From NCBI GenBank assembly GCA_002359025.1, contig DEPZ01000022.1, positions 1 through 13,326 of the forward strand: a DNA stretch of 13,326 bases, written 5' to 3'. How positions within the stretch are numbered: position 1 is the first letter of the stretch; each line of letters opens with the position of its first letter. The notes under the pieces are model-generated. The model was not told the origin of the DNA. It made no database searches and was given only the letters and a program-made list of their open reading frames with translations. This document shows positions 6,159 to 12,205 of the stretch, one piece after another. Source of the DNA: Erysipelotrichaceae bacterium UBA3379 (GTDB lineage Bacteria; Bacillota_I; Bacilli_A; Erysipelotrichales; Coprobacillaceae). The position numbers were made by a program, and so were the translations under genes.

Positions 6159-7373
6159 ATGTTAAGTATAACACGCGATGATAGAGTTAAAAATATTCTG
6201 AATCATATCAATGCGGGTGTATTATATTGTCAAAATGATGAGCATTCAACAATTCTTTATGCAAATGATTATTTTTATACAATGATAGGTTATACAGTAG
6301 AGGAAGTAGAAACGTTGTTTCAAAATAGATTTGCAGATATGGTTATTGATGATGTATCACTTATACTTGTTGAAATTGCTAAAAGAATTGCTAATGAAGA
6401 AGATTTAGATTTTGAATTTCGTATGAGAAGAAAAGATGGCTCTATTATATGGATACATGATACAGCAAAGTATGATCAGGTCAATGATTGTTGGTATGTA
6501 ACAATCATGGATATTTCAGAAATGAAATCTATTGAATATGAAAGAGAAAGACTAGAATTCTTTTTAAATCAAATGCCTAATAAAATAGTGATATCTGATA
6601 TTGATGGGAAGATTATTTATAAAAATAAAAAAGCCAGTGATTGTGTCTATTATGATCAAGATGCTACGCATCTCGAGCACCTCTTAGGAAATCGTATTCT
6701 TGGAAGAGAATATAATTATTTATTAAGAGAATCTTTAAAAGGAAGAAGGGTGAAATATGAAACACGATTCAAAAAAGATGGTGTTTTTATAGGACATGAT
6801 AAGAATCATTTGGTTCCAATCAATGATAGAAATAAGAATGTTTTTAATTTTATGCAGGTCAGTGAAGATTTGCTCGCTAATAGTGATGTACTTACACATT
6901 TTCCAACACGTTTTATGTTTGAAGATTATTTTCGCTATTATACAAAAGTAAACGGTAAAAGTCCTGTATATATTTGTATTGTTGATATTGATAATTTTAA
7001 AGCTATTAATGATACATATGGACATGTGACTGGAGATAAAGCAATACAGTTGACGGCACAAAGATTAACTCAAATTTTGGGAAGAGAAGATTATATATGT
7101 CGTTTTGGTGGAGATGAATTTATTGTGTTGTTTGTTAATCAAACAAAAGAAGAAGTTATGACAAAATGTCATAAGATTATTGATTTAACAAAGGAACAAG
7201 TATGTTTAGAAGGGTATAATATAAATTTAACATACAGTATTGGGGTTGCATCTTCACAAGGTGAAAGAGTCTATGAGAAAATACTAAAAAGAGCAGACAA
7301 GGCTTTATATGAAGTGAAAGCAAGGGGAAAGAGTCATATTTTATTTTTTAATGAATTATGTTCTATTCGATAA
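6159..7373 (+). CDS. PAS-PAS-GGDEF diguanylate cyclase
   Basis: This 404-residue protein should make the second messenger c-di-GMP from two GTP. Residues about 10-120 form a PAS domain (NAGVLYCQNDEHSTILYAND to MRRKDGSIIWIHDTAKY, ending in the linker motif DISEMK). Residues about 128-235 look like a second PAS domain (KIVISDIDGKIIYKN). The GGDEF domain covers about 238-402, with DIDNFKAINDTYGH for metal and GTP and an intact RFGGDEF signature (GGDEF at 317-321). The RxxD inhibitory site is absent: the matching segment is GRED. The usual D-LTGLPNR start of the domain reads D-VLTHFPTR. No membrane helix is seen, so it is probably a soluble sensor; the PAS ligand is unknown. No partner phosphodiesterase is in the window. 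Confidence 0.93.
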   Translation: MLSITRDDRVKNILNHINAGVLYCQNDEHSTILYANDYFYTMIGYTVEEVETLFQNRFADMVIDDVSLILVEIAKRIANEEDLDFEFRMRRKDGSIIWIHDTAKYDQVNDCWYVTIMDISEMKSIEYERERLEFFLNQMPNKIVISDIDGKIIYKNKKASDCVYYDQDATHLEHLLGNRILGREYNYLLRESLKGRRVKYETRFKKDGVFIGHDKNHLVPINDRNKNVFNFMQVSEDLLANSDVLTHFPTRFMFEDYFRYYTKVNGKSPVYICIVDIDNFKAINDTYGHVTGDKAIQLTAQRLTQILGREDYICRFGGDEFIVLFVNQTKEEVMTKCHKIIDLTKEQVCLEGYNINLTYSIGVASSQGERVYEKILKRADKALYEVKARGKSHILFFNELCSIR

Positions 7374-7384
7374 TGAACTGAGTA

Positions 7385-7413
7385 TTGTCAATATGATATG
7401 AATACTATATAAT
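7385..7413 (+). promoter_or_regulatory. Promoter of the DUF368 gene
   Basis: TTGTCA (7385-7390) and TATAAT (7408-7413) are separated by 17 nt, a near-consensus sigma-A promoter located between the cyclase stop codon and the AAGGAG site (7431-7436) of the next gene. Transcription would start near 7420. Confidence 0.72.
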
Positions 7414-7445
7414 ACTTGTATATTATATAGAAGGAGTATGATATT

Positions 7446-8285
7446 TTGATTAAGAATTTAGTTGGTGGTATTGCAGTAGGTATAGCAAACGTCATTCCTG
7501 GTGTAAGTGGCGGAACGATGATGGTTATTTTGGGGATCTTTAATCGTACTACGGAAGCAATATCTGGGATTTTTAAAAAAGAAAATCCAAATCGTAAAGA
7601 TGATTTTTTATTTCTATTTCAAGTTTTACTTGGAGCTGCTATTGGTTTAATAGGATTTGCAAAGATTTTAGAATATTTGTTTAATTATTATCCTACACAA
7701 ACAATGTATTGGTTTATTGGATTGATTGCATTTAGTATTCCTTTGTTTCTAAAAGGTGAAATGCAAGGTGAAAAAATCAAATGGATTCCATTGATTTGTG
7801 GTTTGGCTGTTATTTTTGGATTAGAATTATTAAATCCTGGTGAAGGAACAACAGAAATGAATCCGGATTTTCCACCTATAACAATGGCTCTTTGTATCAA
7901 GATGATTTTTGTAGGAATTATTGGTGGGGCAACAATGTTAATGCCTGGTGTAAGTGGATCAATGGTTTTATTGATTCTTGGTGAATATTACTTATTTAAG
8001 TCTTATCTTGCACATGTGACATCGTTTAGTTTACAAGTTCTTATTCCTTTAGCATTTATAGGATTAGGAGTTCTTATTGGTGTTGTATTGAGTGCTAAGG
8101 TTTGTGACTTTTTCTTAAAAAGAACAAAAGCAGCTTTTTTAAGTTTTATATTAGGATTGATTATTGCTTCATCATTGGTGTTGATACCATTTCATGTAGC
8201 GTATGATTTTCCATTAATTATGACATCATTGCTTGCTTTGTTGTTTGGTGGAGCTATTGTCATGGGACTTGGAAAGTTACAGTAA
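7446..8285 (+). CDS. DUF368 (PopT-type) polytopic membrane protein
   Basis: This 279-residue inner-membrane protein belongs to the DUF368 family, members of which (PopT) have been shown genetically to act as undecaprenyl-phosphate translocases that return the lipid carrier to the cytoplasmic face for cell-wall synthesis. The family hallmark is a duplicated motif: ANVIPGVSGG (PGVSGG at 18-23) and LMPGVSGS (167-172), each inside a glycine-rich hydrophobic segment, consistent with two related halves. About eight hydrophobic segments are visible. The start is TTG at 7446, 9 nt after AAGGAG; the nearby ATG at 7438 hits a stop after two codons. It has its own promoter, so its closeness to the cyclase gene may not mean shared function. 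The exact substrate here is inferred from the family. Confidence 0.88.
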   Translation: MIKNLVGGIAVGIANVIPGVSGGTMMVILGIFNRTTEAISGIFKKENPNRKDDFLFLFQVLLGAAIGLIGFAKILEYLFNYYPTQTMYWFIGLIAFSIPLFLKGEMQGEKIKWIPLICGLAVIFGLELLNPGEGTTEMNPDFPPITMALCIKMIFVGIIGGATMLMPGVSGSMVLLILGEYYLFKSYLAHVTSFSLQVLIPLAFIGLGVLIGVVLSAKVCDFFLKRTKAAFLSFILGLIIASSLVLIPFHVAYDFPLIMTSLLALLFGGAIVMGLGKLQ

Positions 8286-8322
8286 GTAAAAGTTGAATAA
8301 AATAAATGATTTTATAGTTTAT

Positions 8323-8367
8323 CCTCTTATTAGGCGGTGTATAGCACCGATGATAGGAGGTTTTTTT
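8323..8367 (+). terminator. Rho-independent terminator after the DUF368 gene
   Basis: CCTCTTAT and CGGTG on the left pair with CACCG and ATAGGAGG on the right, with a small internal mismatch and one wobble, followed by TTTTTTT (8361-8367). It lies 38 nt after the stop codon. Confidence 0.82.
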
Positions 8368-8494
8368 AGAAAGTTTTCATGTTTTAAATGGAAAATATAT
8401 AAAACATCTATTTTTGTTGAATTATATTAAAGAAAGATTGCTTGATGTTTTCTTTTTAGTCATTGAGGTGTAGAATATAAAATGGGTGATGAAA

Positions 8495-9553
8495 ATGAAT
8501 GTAGAAATTATTAACGTTGGTACAGAATTATTATTAGGGGAAATAGTGAATACCAATGCAACTGTTTTGCAAAAGATGTGTAGAGATCTAGGGTTTAATG
8601 TTTTTTATCAAACAGTTGTCGGGGATAATCCTGAACGTTTGTATGATTGTTTGAAACTTGCTTTTGACCGTGGTGCGACTTGTGTTATGACAACAGGAGG
8701 ATTGGGGCCAACAAGTGACGATTTAACAAAAGAATTATCAGCTAAATATTTAGGATTAGAAATGCTATATTTTGAAGATGAGGCAATGAAAGTAGAGAAG
8801 AAATGTCAATATTGTACAGGTGTGGATCAAATACCAAAAAATAATTTTAAACAAGCATACTTTCCTAAAGATGCCTTTATTCTAGAAAATGATATGGGTA
8901 CTGCAAATGGATGTGTCATGAGTAAAGACGATAAAATGATTATTAATTTACCAGGACCACCCAAAGAATTGAGCTATGTGATAGAACATTCACTGCTTCC
9001 TTATTTGGAAAAATATAGACAAGATACAATCTTTACTTTTGATTATTTAACAATGTTTATAGGAGAAAGTAAAATTGATGAAGTCTTGAGAGATATGATA
9101 GATGCTCAAAACCAAGTTTCTATTGCATTATATGCGGGAGAACAAACAGTACGTATACGTTTAGCAGTTAAAGCAAAATCACAAGAAGAAGCTGATCAGT
9201 ATATGAAGGATATAAAGATGGAAATAGAGAAAAGACTTGGAAAATATATTCTTAAAGAAAAGAATCTTAAAGATGCAGTAGAAACAATCATGGTCCCTAT
9301 AAAGATATGTTATAAGAGTGAGTTTAGATTGCATGATGATTTTTTAAAAGCTTTTAGAAGTAATCAGGCGAAATTAGTGATGACTATTGATGTAAGAAAA
9401 GAAGAGTTAGGAGAAGTTGTAGAAGTGACATTGAATGACTATAGCTTTGAGATACCTACTTTTGTAGAAGCGCATTACTCTTATGCAAGAGTGGAAGCAA
9501 GGATTGTCGGAGAGCTTTATAGATACATATATGAACATCCTTTATTAAGATAA
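8495..9553 (+). CDS. cinA: CinA-like protein with atypical C-terminal domain
   Basis: This 352-residue protein has the N-terminal MoCF-like domain of CinA (COG1058; ADP-ribose pyrophosphatase-type activity known in some members): MNVEIINVGTELLLGEIVNTNA, TTGGLGPTSDDLTKE and NLPGPPKE, about residues 1-170. Residues about 180-252 match the middle domain (GESKIDEVLRD, VRIRLAVKAKS). The last 100 or so residues do not contain the TAESCTGG active-site motif of the C-terminal NMN deamidase (PncC) domain, and the region is about 60 residues shorter than usual, so deamidase activity is unlikely. The in-frame GTG 8486 and ATG 8489 give longer forms; ATG 8495 is chosen because it matches the family start and follows GGGTGAT. 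It stands alone, between two terminators. Confidence 0.85.
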   Translation: MNVEIINVGTELLLGEIVNTNATVLQKMCRDLGFNVFYQTVVGDNPERLYDCLKLAFDRGATCVMTTGGLGPTSDDLTKELSAKYLGLEMLYFEDEAMKVEKKCQYCTGVDQIPKNNFKQAYFPKDAFILENDMGTANGCVMSKDDKMIINLPGPPKELSYVIEHSLLPYLEKYRQDTIFTFDYLTMFIGESKIDEVLRDMIDAQNQVSIALYAGEQTVRIRLAVKAKSQEEADQYMKDIKMEIEKRLGKYILKEKNLKDAVETIMVPIKICYKSEFRLHDDFLKAFRSNQAKLVMTIDVRKEELGEVVEVTLNDYSFEIPTFVEAHYSYARVEARIVGELYRYIYEHPLLR

Positions 9554-9614
9554 TAAATATGGTACTTTTAAAAAGTATTCCTATGTTTGTATGTTGTAAG
9601 AGTTTACAAATAAC

Positions 9615-9660
9615 AAAAAATGAAAAATATGCGATAAAAACAACATATTTTTCATTTTTT
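9615..9660. terminator. Bidirectional-looking terminator after cinA
   Basis: A 17-bp perfect stem joins 9615-9631 (six A, then TGAAAAATATG) and 9644-9660 (CATATTTTTCA, then six T), with a 12-nt loop. The A run on one side and T run on the other would work in both directions. It ends cinA and isolates the promoter that starts three bases later. Confidence 0.85.
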
Positions 9661-9662
9661 AC

Positions 9663-9690
9663 TTGTCAAAAATGAATCTTTTTATATAAT
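9663..9690 (+). promoter_or_regulatory. Strong promoter of the ncRNA candidate
   Basis: TTGTCA (9663-9668) and TATAAT (9685-9690) are 16 nt apart. No ORF of any size with a ribosome site follows on this strand; the next gene is on the opposite strand. Transcription would start near 9696. Confidence 0.7.
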
Positions 9691-9695
9691 AGTAG

Positions 9696-9896
9696 ATGTC
9701 CTAAGGGACAAGCGTGTATATCATATAATAATATTCCTCGATATACATATATCAGCAAACAAAATAAAGTATTCATATGAGTTTTACTCAAGGGGTCGCT
9801 TCTTATTAGAGGCAGCAGTCTAATAAGAACTAGTGAACAGCAGCGCTAGAGATCTCATAAATAAAAGAGCGATAATAGGGGCATCGCTCTTTTATT
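9696..9896 (+). ncRNA. Unidentified structured ncRNA, about 200 nt
   Basis: This stretch has no gene but reads as a complete RNA unit between a promoter and a terminator. In order it shows hairpin A, TGTCC/GGACA (9697-9701/9706-9710, loop TAAG); hairpin B, TGTATATC/GATATACA (9715-9722/9740-9747, 17-nt loop); an A-rich linker (9748-9775); and a closing helix TATGAG/CTCATA (9776-9781/9854-9859). Inside that helix are hairpin C, an 11-bp perfect stem (9800-9810/9819-9829, loop GGCAGCAG), and hairpin D, CTAGTG/CGCTAG with one wobble (9830-9835/9844-9849, loop AACAGCAG), directly abutting C. A terminator stem ends the RNA. It lacks the marks of RNase P, tmRNA, SRP RNA, T-box and purine or c-di-GMP riboswitches that I know, and the long end-to-end helix of 6S RNA. 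Pairings were found by eye, without energy calculation. Function is unknown. Confidence 0.62.
9863..9893. terminator. Bidirectional terminator shared by ncRNA and LysR gene
   Basis: AAAAGAGCGAT (9863-9873) pairs perfectly over 11 bp with ATCGCTCTTTT (9883-9893) around AATAGGGGC. On the plus strand it runs into TTTTATTTTTA; on the minus strand it follows the LysR stop codon within a few bases and also ends in T residues. It therefore ends both converging units. Confidence 0.88.
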
Positions 9897-9897
9897 T

Positions 9898-10770
9898 TTA
9901 TTTTTGTTTAATTAAATCAATAAATTTTAATGTCGCATGAGTAAGTGTTTTTCTAGAGTGATAAGCATAACCTATACTACGTTTAGGTAAAGGGTGTGTC
10001 AGTTGAATGGGATAGATGAGTTTGTTTTCTAATTCTTCTTGGCAGAATTCTTGAATCACACATGCTTTTCCTAAATTGTTCTTTGCTGCTTCTAATAATA
10101 GATCATGGGATCCTAGTTCTATTGTAGGTGATAACATGGCGCCATGTTTTGCAAAATGTTTATTGACAAGATATCTAGAATTGGATGAGTTTTCTAGAAG
10201 AATCAAAGATTCTTTAGAAAGTTCTTCAAGGGAATAGATATGAGAATCCTTGTATTTTGATACAAAGATATCTTGGATTTGTAGACATTCTTTGATGGTA
10301 ATAGATTCATCGTTTAGAGGCATATTGACAAATCCTATTTCTATTTGTCCGTTTTTTAATAATTCTACAATTTCTAAGCTAGTACGGTTGATCATTTTGA
10401 TTGTAATATGAGGATATTGTTTATGGAAATCTACCAAATAGGGCATGACATAGTTTTCAGAAATTGTATCACCTGCACCAATAATCAGTTCACCAGTTGT
10501 GAGTTCAGATTGATTAGAGAGAATGTTTTCTGCGTTGGTAATGAGTGTCAGTGCTTGAGAAATATTTTGATGAAGCAAAGCACCTTCATGAGTCAAAATG
10601 ACACCTTTTGATTGACGTATAAAAAGTTGAGTATGTAATTCTTTTTCTAATGAACGAATGGCTTGTGAGACTGCAGATTGAGTGATAAAAAGATTTCTTG
10701 CCGCGAGAGAGAAGGATAGTGTAGAAGCGGCTTCATTAAAGATTTTATATTGTTCTAGTTTGATATTCAT
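9898..10770 (-). CDS. LysR-type transcriptional regulator
   Basis: This 290-residue protein has the standard LysR layout and length. Residues about 3-62 form the winged helix-turn-helix: FNEAASTLSFSLAARNLFIT, QSAVSQAIRSLEKELHTQLF. A linker helix follows, then a periplasmic-binding-protein-like effector domain from about residue 90 (GELIIGAGDTISENYVMPYL, IGFVNMP). The ligand cannot be inferred. The ATG at 10770 follows TAAGGAGA (plus-strand 10777-10784) with normal spacing. The gene is divergent from purA, with a dyad between the two promoters, so self-control and possible control of purA are reasonable inferences. Purine control by a LysR protein would be unusual in Firmicutes, where PurR and purine riboswitches are the norm. 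Confidence 0.92.
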   Translation of the reverse strand: MNIKLEQYKIFNEAASTLSFSLAARNLFITQSAVSQAIRSLEKELHTQLFIRQSKGVILTHEGALLHQNISQALTLITNAENILSNQSELTTGELIIGAGDTISENYVMPYLVDFHKQYPHITIKMINRTSLEIVELLKNGQIEIGFVNMPLNDESITIKECLQIQDIFVSKYKDSHIYSLEELSKESLILLENSSNSRYLVNKHFAKHGAMLSPTIELGSHDLLLEAAKNNLGKACVIQEFCQEELENKLIYPIQLTHPLPKRSIGYAYHSRKTLTHATLKFIDLIKQK

Positions 10771-10826
10771 ATTAGTTCTCCTTATATCATGTATTATAAA
10801 TATTAATTTTACTTATGAATGTATTT

Positions 10827-10855
10827 ATAATATAATATGAAAGTAGTTTCGTCAA
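10827..10855 (-). promoter_or_regulatory. Promoter of the LysR gene
   Basis: On the minus strand TTGACG (plus 10850-10855) and TATTAT (plus 10827-10832) are 17 nt apart. Transcription would start near 10820, giving a leader of about 50 nt. Confidence 0.6.
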
Positions 10856-10873
10856 TTCTATTAAAAAGAATTG
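10853..10873. promoter_or_regulatory. Dyad between divergent promoters, candidate LysR box
   Basis: CAATTCT-N7-AGAATTG is a perfect 7-bp inverted repeat centred at 10863. It contains the T-N11-A pattern of LysR boxes (T10857, A10869) and its ends overlap the -35 boxes of both the LysR gene and purA. Part of the symmetry could simply come from two opposed TTG-type -35 boxes. Confidence 0.5.
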
Positions 10874-10899
10874 TCATGAAAAGCTGATTTGTATATAAT
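10871..10899 (+). promoter_or_regulatory. Promoter of purA-guaA
   Basis: TTGTCA (10871-10876) and TATAAT (10894-10899) are 17 nt apart. The start would be near 10906, leaving a leader of only about 20 nt, too short for a purine riboswitch. Confidence 0.75.
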
Positions 10900-10926
10900 A
10901 AAGTAGTAAGGAAAGGAATGAACGTT

Positions 10927-12195
10927 ATGTCAGGAGTTGTTGTTGTAGGTAGCCAATGGGGAGATGAAGGTAAAGGAAAAATTACTGATTATCTTTCTCA
11001 AAAAGCTGATGTTGTTGTACGTTATCAAGGAGGAAATAATGCAGGTCATACGATTGAGTTTAATGGTAAGAAGTTTGCGTTAAGATTAATTCCTTCTGGA
11101 ATATTTACAACTGGAAATGTTGTTTTAGGAAATGGTATGGTTATTAATCCTAAAGCTTTATTAGAAGAAATGAAGTATTTACAAGAAGCTGGTATTTCTA
11201 CTGAAGGTATGAAGATTAGTGACCGTGCTCATGTAATTTTACCTTATCACTTAGAAATTGATGCTTTACAAGAAAAATTACGTGGTGATAAGAATATTGG
11301 AACAACTAAAAAAGGTATTGGACCAACATATGTTGATAAATATGCTCGTATTGGTATTAGAATGGGTGAATTTATTAATGAAAAATTATTTAAAGAAAGA
11401 CTTGAGGAAGTTTTACCTTTAAAGAAAAGAGAATATCCAGAATTAGACTTTACTGTTGAAGAAATATTTGAAGAATATAAAGAATATGCTAAAATAATTA
11501 AACCAATGGTAACTGATACTGGACTTATGTTAGATGAGTATTTCCAAGCTGGTAAAAAAGTATTGTTTGAAGGTGCTCAAGGAACAATGCTTGATATTGA
11601 TTATGGAACTTACCCATTTGTCACAAGTTCACATCCAGGTGCTAATGGTGTTTGTGAAGGAGCAGGTATTGGTCCTACAAATATTCAAGAAGCAATCGGT
11701 ATTGTCAAAGCTTATACAACACGTGTAGGGAGTGGAGCTTTCCCAACAGAAATAGAAGGGGAAACTGCTGATCATATTCGTGAAGTTGGTAGAGAATATG
11801 GTACTGTAACAAAACGTCCTAGACGTATTGGATGGTTTGATGCTGTGGTTGTTAATCAATCAAGAAGAATGAGTGGTTTGACTGGTTTATCTATTATGTT
11901 ATTAGATGTTTTAACTGGTATTGATACATTGAAATTATGTACTGCATATAAATTAGATGGTGAAATTATTCATTCATTACCAGCAACTATTTATGATTTA
12001 GAAAGAGTTGAACCTGTTTATGAAGAAATGCCAGGATGGAAAGAAGATATTACTCATGTGACTTCTTTTGAAGAACTTCCAGTTAACTGTCAAAATTATT
12101 TGAAGAGAATTAGTGAGTTGGTTCACTGTCCAATTGCTATTTTCTCTGTAGGTCCAGATAGAGAGCAAACAATTATTTTAAAAGAAATTTTATAA
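10927..12195 (+). CDS. purA: Adenylosuccinate synthase
   Basis: This enzyme joins IMP and aspartate using GTP to give adenylosuccinate, the first committed step from IMP to AMP. The 422-residue protein is close to the usual length of about 430. The N-terminal GDEGKGK loop (12-18), with D13, and H41 in NNAGHT carry the catalytic Asp and His. GTTKKGIGPTY, FEGAQGTMLDIDYGTYPFVT, TTRVGSGAFPTE and RPRRIGWFDAV are conserved family blocks. ATG 10918 gives a form three residues longer; ATG 10927 is preferred because MSGVVVVGSQWGDEGKGK matches the Bacillus PurA start and AAAGGA lies 9 nt upstream. It is followed after 10 nt by guaA, so the two form an operon that feeds both branches of purine synthesis. 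Confidence 0.98.
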   Translation: MSGVVVVGSQWGDEGKGKITDYLSQKADVVVRYQGGNNAGHTIEFNGKKFALRLIPSGIFTTGNVVLGNGMVINPKALLEEMKYLQEAGISTEGMKISDRAHVILPYHLEIDALQEKLRGDKNIGTTKKGIGPTYVDKYARIGIRMGEFINEKLFKERLEEVLPLKKREYPELDFTVEEIFEEYKEYAKIIKPMVTDTGLMLDEYFQAGKKVLFEGAQGTMLDIDYGTYPFVTSSHPGANGVCEGAGIGPTNIQEAIGIVKAYTTRVGSGAFPTEIEGETADHIREVGREYGTVTKRPRRIGWFDAVVVNQSRRMSGLTGLSIMLLDVLTGIDTLKLCTAYKLDGEIIHSLPATIYDLERVEPVYEEMPGWKEDITHVTSFEELPVNCQNYLKRISELVHCPIAIFSVGPDREQTIILKEIL

Positions 12196-12205
12196 AGGAG
12201 GTTAT

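Noticed and set aside
9696..9896. 6S RNA, SRP RNA, T-box or purine riboswitch as the identity of the ncRNA
   Set aside because: There is no long end-to-end helix with a central bubble, no GGAAGCAGC-type SRP core, no AGGGTGG T-box, and no downstream sense gene to regulate. A remote 6S or raiA variant cannot be fully excluded without a covariance search.
10408..10611. Plus-strand 67-residue frame inside the LysR gene
   Set aside because: It is antisense to the conserved regulator, and no ribosome site or protein motif was seen.
11629..11859. Minus-strand open frame inside purA
   Set aside because: It lies wholly within a highly conserved purA segment, is rich in Ser, Thr, Asn and Cys as expected for an antisense shadow, and has no ribosome site.
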